Source: Psococerastis gibbosa
Taxonomy: Eukaryota; Arthropoda; Insecta; Psocodea; Psocidae
NCBI GenBank assembly: GCA_963971405.1
Contig: OZ020485.1
Coordinates: forward strand, 2,356,001-2,420,000
DNA length: 64,000 nt
Direction: 5' to 3'
Shown: in pieces, positions 46,152-57,621 of the stretch
Layout of the letters: the number at the start of each line of letters is the position of its first letter
Position numbering within the stretch: the stretch's first letter is position 1
Notes under the pieces: model-generated
Told to the model about the DNA's origin: nothing
What the model saw: the letters and a program-made list of their open reading frames with translations, nothing else
Databases searched by the model: none
Made by a program: the position numbers and the translations under genes

Positions 46152-47218
46152 AAAAGAACCGGTCCGAGTTTATTCGAACATGGAGCTTTCCAATTTATCA
46201 ATTAGTAGATAGAGAAAATGAGTAATTTCATGGTAAATAATTTTCCTATGGTTAAATTTCCTATATCTCGGGGGGGGGGGGGGGGTTGTCCACCTGAAGT
46301 CACTCGTCACTGGTGGTGAGGTAAATTCTAGATAGGTCAAACCAACACATTACCACACAGCAATACTGGCAGGGCACGCAATCCATTAGCGTGAATTTTC
46401 TATCATTTTTTCAAAAAAACATTTTTTTGTACAAAAACAAATACTTTTTTGGGAAAGCAACCTGTCCTGTTTCGTTACTCAATTTAACACCTGAAGGTAG
46501 AAATCATCGATAGAAAGGTATCGCAGAAAAATTATTTTTTAGTTATTTTTCCTCAAAATTTAGTAATTTTTATTTTTTTTCCCCCCAGAAGGAAACTATC
46601 AAGGGGCAAGCGACCCCCCGCATTTTATCAATATTAACAACAACTACAATATATGTGGATTTAAAAGAAATCGTTGGAGCCGTTTTTGGGAAATAATTTT
46701 TTTAGACGTTTTTTTGAAGTTTTTTGAAAAAATGGTCCCGAGGTATGATTTTTGTGAACCTACATGCCAAATTGCCGGCCGCCATACCAAGTTGAATCCA
46801 GCGGACCAGAGCAGGTTCAAAGCTGCAGATAAATTGGTCGTGTGCACAGTTCCGGTAGGGAAACATGGTAGGTCTTGTCCTGGTCACCTCCGAACTAATC
46901 GTGTGACTTCACTGTGTTTCCCAAGTGGTTCGGAATCCACTATAATCAGGAGGTCCACTGGAGTCCTATGGGCCCTCACCGTGGCCTGGGACTGTGTCAA
47001 ACCATACTACTACTACATGCCAAATTCCACCCAGATCCACCATGTAGTTTGCCCAGAAATCGACGAACAGACAGACAGACAGACAGACAGACATTTCGTA
47101 AAAACCACTTTTTTGGGTTCCTGGGACCTTAAAACGTGTAAATCCATTGATATCTCGGAATCGAAAATTTTGACCGTCACAAAGCTATCCTTATACTACG
47201 TATAAATTGGAAAGCAAA
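46152..47218 (-). mobile_element. Family A1 repeat, full-length reverse copy with an insertion
   Basis: AGAACCGGTCCGAGTTTATT to 'cttatactacgtataaattg', GAAAGCAA. It is interrupted between 46774 and 47012 by unrelated sequence flanked by a 14-bp duplication. The CAGA microsatellite is at about 47064-47092. Confidence 0.8.
46774..47012 (+). mobile_element. 239-bp insertion with 14-bp target duplication
   Basis: CTACATGCCAAATT occurs at 46760-46773 and again at 47013-47026, exactly bracketing this segment. Other family A copies are continuous here. The segment starts GCCGGCCGCCATACC and ends in a (TAC/ACT) short-repeat tail. The duplication length and tail fit target-primed (LINE-driven) insertion. 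The inserted sequence itself is not recognised. Confidence 0.75.
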
Positions 47219-47224
47219 AATAGA

Positions 47225-48210
47225 ATTAACTATACGTTACTGTAACTAAGTAGAATAGAATGACGCCCGGTTGTGGGGGAGGAACGGCATGGTACACGGT
47301 AAGGTACAGCCGATATAATCTCCCTGACAGCTATTCTTTGAGTGAGTCTTTCACGATAAAAGTAAGCAGTCCCTTTGTTGACAAGAATTGTTTGGTTTCG
47401 CCACACAGGTACGGTACTTTCCTCAGGTTTGGTACCTGTTGGTGTGCTCAGAGTGCGTTGCCCCTACTTTCACATGGGATTTTGGGCGTGTCAGGTTATT
47501 AAATGTCTACGGTGTATGATTAGACCGACATGCGGTCTGGGCTGTACACGTCCGCTCCCCTAACTATCCGGGAAAAAATTAACTGAAAGTAACTCAATAC
47601 CCTGTTGTTGCTTACTTTTTTTTTAATTTTTTAGTGTTTTTTATGAAAGGGAATACCGTATCGCCGCGGCTCAGCCTACTTGGTGAAGTTGGTAGGGGAC
47701 TGGTCTTTGAAACGGAATGTGTTTGCCGTTTGTTGTTACAGTGGAGAAGGGTTGTTCTGTTGATTGGACCATATTGTAATTACTTGGAGACATGTGCAAT
47801 TGTGTAATGTAACTTCCGCCCTTCTCGGTATTGCAGTGCATACATATATTTTGATATTATTCCCATACCATAAACAAGATGAAGGAAAACAGGAAAAAAT
47901 GAGCGAAATGAAACAAGGCAACCATATTTCTAACGTCTTTCGAGCAATTCTTGATATTTCCAACCCATACCTCGTACACGCTGTGTGTCATCTTCAGGGA
48001 ATCACCTGATAATGCATGGGAATAGATATGTAGGCTATAGGGCGTATGTGTGTTTCTATGCTTCATAGAAATTCAACATAATACTTACTGCCATGATATC
48101 AACACTTTTCTGCATATATTATGTTGTAGAGAAAATTATAGCAGTAATATTTTCCACGTTCACTTTGTAATACTTCGCCATAGTAAATGAAGTAAAATAA
48201 CCTTAGTTTC
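47225..48210. other. Unassigned sequence
   Basis: Short open frames only; no repeat boundary or gene is recognised. Confidence 0.35.
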
Positions 48211-48224
48211 ACTAAAATATATTA

Positions 48225-48305
48225 CAAGCGCCCGGTTTCAAGTGGCAATCTCTTCGTTATGCCCGAAATTAGAGGATTTCCAAAAAAAAGCACTTAGCGG
48301 GTTCT
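48225..48305 (-). mobile_element. SINE-3-like fragment
   Basis: The reverse complement contains 'aaatcctctaatttcgggca', 'taacgaagag', matching the start of the SINE-3 body, preceded by a T-run as at 31536. Confidence 0.5.
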
Positions 48306-48315
48306 GCGCCTGTCC

Positions 48316-49508
48316 GGGGCTGCCAGATCCAGCGAAGTTCAAAACCGGATAAATCTCATTTTACCTGTCAATTTTTTTTCGAAAACACCAATTTCAACTA
48401 GTATCAATTTTTTCTGAAACTGCAGTTTTATCAAGTTAATTTTTTTAAATTAAGTGGTTAATGAAAAATGAAAAAACAAAAATTCTATTTTGCGGTATTA
48501 ATTATAACTAAATATTATATATTATACACTATAATTATTATTATGATATTAGCAGTAAATTAAAGAACCGGTCCGAGTTTAATCGAAAATTCCAATTGAT
48601 CAATTAGTAGTTAGAGATAATGAGTTACGTCATAGTAAATAATTTCCCTGTGTTTAAATTTCAAACCCCATCGGGGGGGGGGGGGGGGGGTCCATCTGAC
48701 ATCTACGGAGGTGAGGTAACCTCTAGTCTATATGTATATACTGTATATATATATATATATAAATCCTTAAAACTTCATTCTATCTAGTGTAGTGCATGCA
48801 TTGGAGCGAGAATTTTCTATTTATTTGTTCAAAAAATAATTTTTTTACACAAAACCAAATACTTTTTTGGGAAAGCAACCTGTTCGGTTTTGTAACTCTA
48901 TTTAACACCTAAAACATATCTGAAGGCAGAAATCATCGATAAAAAGTCTCCGTAGAAATTTTTTTTTTTAGTCATTTTTCATGAAAATTGACTTATTTTT
49001 ATTTTGGTTTACCCCCAAAAGAAAACTATCAAGGGGCAAGGGACCCGCGGCATTTCGTTAACATTAATAACGACTACTATATACTGTATGTGAATTTAAA
49101 AGAAATCGTTGGAGCTGTTTTTGAGAAATAATTTTTTTGACGTTTTTTTATTTTATTTTCATGAGATTAAAACCCCCCCAAATTTAAGTTACTCCAAAAT
49201 AAAAATTAATGTTTCCGAGGTATGATTTTTGTAAACGTACACGCCAAATTTCATCAAAATCGACCGAGTAGTTTGCCGGGAAATCGATGAACAGACAGAC
49301 ATTTCGTAAAAACCATATTTTTGGGTTCCTGGGACTTCAAAACGTGTAAATCTGTTGAAATCTCGGAATCGAAAATTTTGACCATCACAAAGCTTTCCTT
49401 ATACTACTACGTATAAATTGGAAAGCAATAAATAGTAGTAAACTTTCAGCCGGAGAAACCATTAAAAAACCGGACTGTCCGGGCGAAAACCGGACATCTG
49501 GCTGCCGT
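48316..49508. mobile_element. Outer element split by a family A copy
   Basis: The left edge GGGGCTGCCAGATCC and right edge GGACATCTGGCTGCCGTG are inverted; 'aaaccggataaat' and 'aaaccggacat' lie just inside. A complete family A1 copy (48564-49427) sits between them. No clear target duplication was found. Confidence 0.5.
48564..49427 (-). mobile_element. Family A1 repeat, full-length reverse copy
   Basis: AGAACCGGTCCGAGTTTAAT to 'ctacgtataaattggaaagc'. It carries a G-tract at 48673-48690, an internal TA microsatellite near 48745, and only two CAGA units, showing length variation of the microsatellite between copies. Confidence 0.8.
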
Positions 49509-49509
49509 G

Positions 49510-50030
49510 CCTATGTGGTGGCCGTCACAACTCCACCACCACATCCAGTTGCATATATTTGGTAATTTGAAGGACCTCCATAACTATAGTGTTACGGCCA
49601 CGCACAATACTACTACAGTACTAATGTCGAAGAACATGAGCTGTTCTGTCAACTATGCCGCTCCGCCATCCGACAGTGTTTGTGGAAGCTGCAACTTTAT
49701 GGCGTTTAAACCTTGTATCTCTGTGACGAGGAGGGGCTGATTGACAGGTCTGGGGGAGGACATGAGCCTACGAGCCATTGTCTGTCACAGCCAACCGAAC
49801 TTTATTTCGCAACCCGCCTCTCGACTGTGTTGGGCTCAGATGTCATCCGTATCAACTCGCGGGTGGGTGCTACAATGGTACAATGGCAAAGGGTTGCATA
49901 GAAGGGTAGATTAGTTTAGATTAGTAATGGGGCGATGCTGCTACTTGAGCTTGGCTCACTTTGACCTTAAAGATCTAGAAAAGAAAGAAAAGAAAGCTTA
50001 GTTTGGGAGGGAAGTGGAGTAATACCTATG
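49510..50030. other. Unassigned sequence
   Basis: No gene or repeat boundary is recognised. Confidence 0.35.
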
Positions 50031-50043
50031 TTATGGTACTAGC

Positions 50044-50112
50044 CAGGGGCGTAAAGTACATATGGTATACTTAGTTTTGCCCCCGCCATCATTCTAAAAC
50101 TTTACGCCTCTG
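50044..50112 (+). mobile_element. 69-bp miniature hAT element
   Basis: The left end CAGGGGCGTAAAGT and right end ACTTTACGCCTCTG (one mismatch) enclose only about 40 bp. Flanking duplications are GTACTAGC (50036-50043) and CTACTAGC (50113-50120). Confidence 0.85.
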
Positions 50113-50119
50113 CTACTAG

Positions 50120-51760
50120 CAGTCTACTCGTGATATTGATGCCTCATTGTTTGACCTCATCATGTGTAACGTCTGTATGTTAAGTAGAAGCAAACGAAAG
50201 CTATACTATATGTATAATATCATAAATATATAATATCAACATTGCTGAATTGTCTTTTTTAGGTTATTAAATAGAACTTACTAACTAGTGCCATACTGTA
50301 CAGGTATAACAGCTTATTTATAAAAATTAGAAAAATGAGCTGGCAGTTTCGCCCCGTTTTATATACTGCATACGCAGGGTTATACCAGTCGTCCTCCTTT
50401 TTGCCAATCTGTCCTCCAAATCCAAGAAAATGTCCCCCTATCGCGGCATCACGTCAAGTACAACTTTAAGAATTTAAATTGTGTTTTTTTTATAAATAGA
50501 GCATATCTAAAAAAAACGGTGTTGCTCAAAGAAATTGATTCTAAAGCAAAATACGAGTAATAATTCAGTCACTTGTTTCAGTTCCATATTCAATGAACAG
50601 ACAATTTTTTGGAAATGTCCTCCTTTTTCAATCGAAATATCTTCTATTCCGAAAATATGATCATACGGCTAGTGATTTTACATTTTGTCCGAAAAGTCAC
50701 CAAGAACGCAGTTTAATAAGACGCGTGGAATTTACAGCAACAACCGAATTATTCAGTTTAGAGAGCTGGCTCAGAGCCCAGCAGAATTTTCGACATTCAA
50801 TCCAAGAATTGGCCGATGTGACTTCGTTGCTACCTGTACATCTATTATGGCAATGTTGTACGCAGCAGGGCTAGCACGTTTCATTTTCCACTGTAGTTTT
50901 CACTTTTTGATGGCTGTGTGTAATTGTGCGGTTGCAGCAACTGCTCACTGATCGATTAGGTATGTCTGCGGCCATTTGCCATTGGGAGAGCCAGGCTTGT
51001 GCCTTTCTGTTCCTGTTTCGCTTAATACTACAATGCCAGATACTTTTCCGATATTTAATGTGCCCCTTGTTTACGTTTACTGTTAGTAGGCTACGTTAAA
51101 TAAAACGCATAGCCGATTGCCGTACGCTACAAATATTTCGAAAATATTTGTAGCGTACCTTAGATGGAATGGAGTTGTAAATATATTGAGGTTACCTCAG
51201 AAAATTTCTACGGTCTTCTTTGAGACTGTATTGTCAGGATTGATGCCTTCAAACTTTCGGACACAATATTTCAAAAACGTCTTTTCAACTTTTTCAAAAT
51301 GAAAAATTGTATTTCTGTGAAATCGGTTCCACATAATACTGCAGTTTTTTTTTCACCAAATATTATGATACTAGGTACTACACAATATACACAATAATTG
51401 CAGTATTTCCACTGTCATAAATTATTGTACTTGTATGTGTAGTTGGCATCATTATATTTATTTATTTATTTATAATAATGTATAGTATGCAATACATTGA
51501 GTCCATATCTAATTTTTTGAAGTGAAACTTCTTTATCGATGTAAGGAGAAAAAATCTGTATGTAATGTTTTTCGTTTAAGCGCTTTTCGGTTATGCGTTA
51601 CGCGTTACTCGCCATCCTCTTTTTTTTTTTTTTTTTTTTATATAAGTTGGGGTACAGGTGTTACCTGTGTGCACTTAAGCCTATTGGCCTATTGTGCCCC
51701 CTACAACAAAGTATCTACATCACTTCTACATCACTTTCTCGAGGCCTATCTCCCTCACGA
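50120..51760. other. Unassigned sequence
   Basis: Poly-T runs at about 51620 may be a reversed retroposon tail. 50385-50450 repeats a 'tgtcctcc' motif also seen near 50615. No gene is recognised. Confidence 0.35.
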
Positions 51761-51779
51761 GAGCCAGGATCTTGAGGGG

Positions 51780-52300
51780 ATTCAGAAGTGGTAGGTCTTT
51801 TACATGTAACTGCAAGCTTTCCGAGCATGCTGCTCTTCTTCGTGCGATTGCATCGCATCGCATCGCAGGTCCTCCGCACCTTCATTGCAGAATCTGCAAG
51901 ACTATAGTTGTCTCCCTAAGAGACTCCAGATATTTAACCCCAGGACCAAAGACGCCAAGGCCTGTTCTTGGTTTGGTACTTCCTAGCCTAGAGCCATCAG
52001 TATACCACTTGATTGTGTGACTATTGAGAATTCCTGCTGATTCGCAGCATTCTTTCATTGTCCCTAATATAGTTTCGAATTCCCTCCTAAAACAGTATTT
52101 TGGATGGATTCTATCGCTTGGCATATCCAGGCAGTGGTCAGACGTAGTCAGAGAGGCTGAGTCTCTCTTAATTGCCCTTCCACTCCTAGTAATGCCATTT
52201 CTGCAGAAGTTTCCACTGCAACATGGAGGGGTGGGAAGTCCAGTACTATCTCCATTGCTGCAGTGGGACAGGATTACATAGCCCCTGTAAAGCATCATGT
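51780..52300 (-). pseudogene. LINE fragment: end of reverse transcriptase and start of RNase H
   Basis: On the - strand one frame (52298-51882) ends with IKWYTDGSRLGSTKPRTGLG followed by VFGPG, the first strand of an RNase H with its catalytic Asp (YTDGS). Upstream residues match the connection region of Jockey/R1-type elements. The frame is lost near 51885 and degenerate coding continues to about 51780. Confidence 0.75.
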
Positions 52301-52899
52301 TAGAGAATACGGGCTTCTGAATGTAGCCATACTTTGGATTATTCAGAGAAAAATTCTCATGTGGTTTGATTTTGCCATGTCCATGAAGCCATGACCAATG
52401 ATATGGTTACAGCAGGAAAAGACAGGCAGGCGCCATCCTCTTGGATGACGCTCATTTTTGGGCAGACATGTAAAAAGCCTTTAATCTTTTTAATCTTTAG
52501 ACTAATTCCAACAATAAGACAATTACAGTTTGTGACAATTTATATACCGCAGGGCACTAGCCCGTGTGCGGCTTAACGTTGGTTACCTATCTACCTATAT
52601 AATTCAAATACTATTTTATTTATACTATAAACTAAATACTTATAGGCTATAAGCTAAATACTTATCTACTATAAACTAAATGCTAATTATAATATTATAC
52701 TATTGTCATGTTTTATTTGTGAGACAATCCAATTGCATTTTCCTTTTGAAGAGATAGACGTTATTTATGTTTTTTATATCCAAGGGCAGTTTGTTGTAAT
52801 ACGTTAAGCCTGTCAATTGTGCTTGTCTTTGTGTAAGTTTTGTCCGTGTCCGTTGTAATGTATCTAGTGTTATGTTGATTAGGGCTCTATATTAAACAG

Positions 52900-53155
52900 G
52901 TATTGTCATCCGCCATGTTGTATCCATTATAAGTCTTGTGTATAAGCCAAGCATTGGGTGTTTATCTATATATTTTTTGAAATTTGTCGTTGTTTATTTA
53001 TTTTTATTTAAAAAACGTGCTACCAAGTAGGGAAGTGTATAATAAAAAATTACTAAAACGTGTATTAGTTTTTTTTCAATTTTTTTCAATTTTTTACTTT
53101 TCTTACTATGCTTACCATATAGGAATAAGGGATAGAACATGGCGGATGACAATAC
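52900..53155. repeat. Inverted pair of about 25 bp
   Basis: GGTATTGTCATCCGCCATGT at about 52899 and its complement ACATGGCGGATGACAATACC near 53137 flank about 215 bp within the broken LINE. Confidence 0.7.
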
Positions 53156-53253
53156 CCGGGTATATAGTGCCTTAATGTTGATGAGTGGTTTCTGGGATGT
53201 GTGTTTTGTTTTTTGTATTTGCATTATAGACTTACGAACAGTTGTTTTAGATG

Positions 53254-53320
53254 TAACAGCAAAGGCTTTCACGGCCGGAGTCGAATGCCCGGATTCTACT
53301 GGTTCTTCATTCAGTTGTTT
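53254..53320 (+). repeat. Partial copy of the 112-bp insertion family
   Basis: ATGTAACAGCAAAGGCTTTC, ACGGCCGGAGTCGAATG and 'ctactggttcttcattca' match 59068-59175, with the middle part deleted. Confidence 0.7.
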
Positions 53321-53499
53321 TAGAGTTTGTACACCTGCTTGTTTGAATAGTTCTCTAGATGGGATTGTGTTGGGTTTTCTATACATAATTTTCATTTTTT
53401 TTTCTGAATTATACTTAATTTATCTATGGTGTTTTGATAAGCCCCTCCCCATGCTAGATTTTTATTTTTTTAAATTTAATTTTATTACGTAAAGCAATA

Positions 53500-53790
53500 C
53501 AAAATTATTTTTAACAATGAGTGACAGCAAGTTTTACAAAGTTACTAAGACTATTATGTTTATAAAGAAGTTTCACTTCTTACGTGTGTATACTGATATA
53601 TACACGCACGCAATTTTTTTTCTTCATTTTCTTTCTTTGAAATGTTTTAAAATCATTTTTCATGAGAACCGAGCCTTTTTTATTTGTTTACGCCCTGAGC
53701 CAAACTATCAAGGGGGGGGGGGGGGGGTGACCCAGTGGGTTATTTATGATTACATAAATAAGTACTACATGGCTAAGGCTATTCCATTTG
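53500..53790. mobile_element. Fragments of the 10.1-kb repeat and family A
   Basis: 'aacaatgagtgacagcaagt' matches 10128. 'tttttcatgagaa' and 'aactatcaagggggggg' resemble the centre of family A. Confidence 0.45.
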
Positions 53791-53799
53791 TTAAGAAAT

Positions 53800-54420
53800 C
53801 ATTACTTTAGTCTCTGTTTCTGTTGGTATCAAATAACAGTCTCGCTGCCTCTGTATTTACTGTCGCATGGTGATATACTGTATGCACTGTATTTATATGT
53901 ACTTGCTGACAATTACTGCACATTACCTTTGTGGGTTGTGGCCAGTTGCACGACTTGGACAACTATTTTAACTGGTGAATTAAGTAAGTTGATCAACTGC
54001 CGGCACATAATTTTTTATGTGTGTCTGTTCCCAGTGCCTCGTTACGCCATAGGTTACACCACGCATAAATACTATTGTCCATTCTTCCCAGGCACATCAT
54101 ACCTGTGTACCTCACACTTGCCCCAATTGGCCAACACTTGCCGCAATCAATCCGACAATTCGATTATCGTTCGATAGTCACCTATCCTATTTAAATTACG
54201 CGTTAATCAAGGCTTGCGCAATAATATTTTCAGTTAGTAAAGGAATTGCGGCTGCAGCTGTGGCGAAACAAGAAGGAAAAGATTGGGGCAAGGGGGGGGG
54301 GGTGGTGGTGGTGGTGCTCCTCCCTGGACGAAGAAAATGCCTGCGGAGACATCGAAAACTATCGGACTATTTCCGTTTTATTCCATAAACCATTGTACTA
54401 CACCATTGTATAGTGGGAGG
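53800..54420. other. Unassigned sequence
   Basis: An open frame (53788-54177) has no recognised domain. A G-rich/GGT microsatellite lies at about 54292-54315. Confidence 0.35.
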
Positions 54421-54429
54421 CCTACCAAG

Positions 54430-54610
54430 GACCTAGAGCAGGTATAAAAATTACAAAATCTTACCAATATAGAGCCCTAAAATTATTTAACTTACCGTAC
54501 CAGATGTTTACCCTGTGTCTTTGTCAATACATGAATTATCAAAATTCATCCGGGAATGGCTGATGAGATGGAAAGAGGTGGAATTATTTATTTGAATTTG
54601 CCAGATTAGA
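54430..54610 (+). pseudogene. LINE reverse transcriptase C-terminal fragment
   Basis: Reads KNYKILPI, SPKII, then SLSIHELSKFIREWLMRWKE with internal stops. It is homologous to the fragment at 28615-28768 and marks a second copy of the same LINE family, in the opposite orientation. Confidence 0.6.
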
Positions 54611-54614
54611 TTGT

Positions 54615-55195
54615 TCGTTTTGTTAGATTTGTTATTGGTAGGTACCTAGGTATTTAATTTTAGTTGTAATATTGTAGTTGTAGCCTATGTTTATTTTTAA
54701 TTTTTTAAATTCTATTTTATTTTAGGGCAAGGAAATTTGTTATAGGTCATGTGATTTTACAATTTTTGTGTATTTGTTTCATGGTTTAATACAAGTTTAC
54801 TTACTTACCGCATGGCAGTACCTATAGGCCAAATGTTAGGTTGTGATGAATCGCCGGGCCGGAGAAATGTGCAATAATGAGTTGACTAAATACGTTAGGC
54901 CCAGCCACTCGAGGCCTACCTCACTTAGGTACCACTCTCTCTTCCTCAGTTGTGTGCCTGTTAGCATCCTATTACACATACTGTACTTTAGTACGTTATT
55001 AATGAATCTGTTTGATTAGATTTACTTGTTTGACTGTTTGCCGCGGCTACTTAGGACCTAAGTTTCTCTATCACTGCATGACCTACTCGTACGCTCGGTT
55101 ATAGCTGTAGGCCTATCAATTATTGTACTCCTTTTCAATGAGATGGAAAATCGTGATCGTACATCGTACGTGTCGCTGGATGCATTCGGGGCCCA
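54615..55195. other. Unassigned sequence
   Basis: No gene or repeat boundary is recognised; one TAGGCCTA octamer. Confidence 0.35.
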
Positions 55196-55207
55196 CATGC
55201 CTTCACT

Positions 55208-55347
55208 CAAGGCCGTAGCCAGAAATAATTTACGGGAGGGGTCCATCTGACGTGAAACCTCAATATATTTAAAACTGCATTGTATCTAGTGTACGCTGCA
55301 AGTATTTCGGGTTCTGACCCCCTGGTCCCCCTCTGGCTACGGCCTTG
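55208..55347. mobile_element. 140-bp hAT-like MITE
   Basis: A perfect 16-bp terminal inverted repeat CAAGGCCGTAGCCAGA / TCTGGCTACGGCCTTG. The flanking octamers CCTTCACT and GCTCCACT agree at 6 of 8 positions. The interior has 'gaggggtccatctgacg' and 'accccctggtccccc', relating it to families A and B. A degenerate copy of the terminus is at 43386. Confidence 0.8.
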
Positions 55348-55349
55348 GC

Positions 55350-56555
55350 TCCACTTCTGAATTGCTTCCAATAACTCTGAGCATTTACTGCCTGACGAAC
55401 TCTTCTCAGTCATTGACCAAACTTCACTGTTTATGCAACAATTTTTGTCAGCGATGAGCTGGTGGGATTAATTACTTACGGGGATAGGAAAACAATTTGA
55501 TAATTCAATCAATTTCGAATTGGTACCTACAGACTGCAGCGTAATTGAGTAATTGTGAGGCAAACTGCGTTGTACGTGAGGCAACTAGGTCGGCCGCACG
55601 ACATTCCTCCGCGTGACTACTCGTTATACTGCCGCCAAAACGAACTACAATACAGCCACTAATTTGTGTATTCAGTCGGGGCTGAAACTGTTTCCAGTAT
55701 ATGACAATCAAAGTAAACTTATAAACCTACTGTAGCAGGACGTGGCACCACAGCATCATACTGTTGGACTGCCACACATGTTTCTTGACCACTAATGCCT
55801 GTTCTATTAGGGATATTGCGGTCAGCGACTTGCCTGGCCGCCGCATTTTTATCCTACTTGTCAAGGTATGGTATACCCATTGAGGTTGGGTGGTCCCAGA
55901 CGAATTTGGCTGCTGAATGACTTTCTGCAAAAATGAGCTGCACCTTCTTGTACAACGTACTGTGTGATTACTATTCCACGAGTTTACTAATACCTGAAGG
56001 GCTCACTTGAACCACCAATGCTGAAACTGCATACTAAACATGTAAGCTAAAAAAGAAAATTACTTCACTTTTTGTGCAGTCACCTTCCTCCTGACGGAAA
56101 TGCGATATCATCTTTAAAGAAATAAAAATAAAACATAACTGATTTATGCAAAAACACGGAGGTGTTTAAAAGCCCACAAGCTGCATTAAAGTAAAGGGGT
56201 GTATACCTGATTGACGACCTCAACAGCACGTACCTGATTTTCAAGGTCACGCCAGCAGTGAATTATTTCAACTTGACTATGACAGCTCATTGTTGTGTTA
56301 TGGCCGGAATTTTGATGAGCCATCTCTGCGAATGACAGATGACTTACCGCCCAATTATAGGCCACAACGTTCATGAGCATCTTCTCATGCTATTTAGCTA
56401 TTTCTACCCCTCCCATAAAATACGAGCCATGCCTCGACAATTACTGACGGATGGGGCCTGAGGACTGCTCAAAAATCCTCTCTCTTGACCACTGCTCCAT
56501 GCATATTTACGCGTGCGGGGCTCCTTGAACCATACATCTTACGATCCAGAGGAAA
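55350..56555. other. Unassigned sequence
   Basis: No gene or repeat boundary is recognised. Confidence 0.35.
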
Positions 56556-56561
56556 AAACCT

Positions 56562-56835
56562 CAAAGGTGCATAGGAGCTGCAGCTCCTATGGACAGGTGC
56601 ATAGGAGCTAACTTTTGGTTCATAGGAGCTGCAGCTCCTATGGACAGGTGCATAGGAGCTAACTTTTGGTTCATTGGAGCTGCAGCTCCCATGGACATTT
56701 AGGCACGCCCCACCTTTTGATGCATAGGAGCTGCGCAAGTTCATAGGAGCTGCCCTGTGGTGCAAAGGAGCTACCCTGTGATGCATAGGAGCCGCAGATC
56801 CTATGGACAGCCACTTTTTTGGTTCATAGGAGCTG
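56562..56835 (-). repeat. 51-bp palindromic tandem repeat (CATAGGAGCT module)
   Basis: Units start at 56570, 56621 and 56672 and decay to about 56835. Each unit has CATAGGAGCT, its complement in a 22-bp perfect palindrome centred on GCTGCAGC, then GGACAGGTG, a second CATAGGAGCT and AACTTTTGGTT. Because 51 is divisible by three, the - strand stays open and reads a 17-residue repeat (CSSYEPKVSSYAPVHRS). That open frame is probably a by-product. Confidence 0.85.
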
Positions 56836-57621
56836 AAGTTATTGAAACAGGCACCTTTTATTATTTTGCTGCAATTATGAAAGCCTTTTGCTGTAGTTTA
56901 CAGCAGTTCCCGCTTTTTTTTTTAAATGGTGAATGCACTGTACTTTGACATCAATTGATTTGCAGATATGATCCGTCTCATTGTATTTTACTACTAAATC
57001 AATTTATAGATTTTTCCTCAAGACCGTTAATTTTCAAACATGCAGCAACGGATCCACCAGAGTCCACTCATCCCTGAAATGGGTACCGTTCCCTTATCAG
57101 AAGGGAAAAACGCTGATGTCGGGCATGTTGCGGACCGTAATAGACCTAGTAGTGCGTGGATCATGGGGTCTAGACATGCCACGGCGCGGCTTTTTTAAGT
57201 ATTTTTATTCTCTTCACGGCCCGGTCGCATTTAACTGAACAACTTCTACCGATAATGTGCTAAATTGAATATTTTACATGCTGAATCAACACTTAATACT
57301 CTTACTAATTACTTTGACGTAAAACTCTTCATGGTTGTCATGACAAATGAGGAACTCAAAGCTACTGTACGACCCCAGCCATGACAGGCTTACTGGGTCA
57401 ACTGGGTTGCAGCCCCTCACATGAAATGGAAAATTAAACACCAACTAAAAATAGTAGCCTACCGGCACTAAAACAGTCAAATAATTGTCAAAAATTAAGA
57501 AATTGCAGCTCCCTTGATTACACACTCCATAATATTGTTTCATTAAATATACGCATAAGAAAAATTGGAACGTGATGTGATTACAAACATTTTCAACAAT
57601 ACTTCATTACTACTGTTATTA

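Larger units (their letters stand above)
52690..53480 (-). pseudogene. LINE reverse transcriptase C-terminus, broken
   Basis: On the - strand: LAWGGAYQNTIDKLSIIQKK (about 53455-53400), a one-base shift at an A run, then KIMYRKPNTIPSRELFKQAG to about 53310. A gap of inserted sequence follows, and then LTQRQAQLTGLTYYNKLPLD with NVYLFKRKM ends at about 52690. Order and spacing match the C-terminal part of CR1/Jockey-like elements. The gap contains the 53254-53320 insertion-like segment. Confidence 0.75.

Noticed and set aside
56469-56786. Ser/Tyr/Pro-rich repeat protein on the - strand
   Set aside because: It is the translation of the 51-bp palindromic repeat. It stays open only because 51 is a multiple of three, and it decays outside the array.
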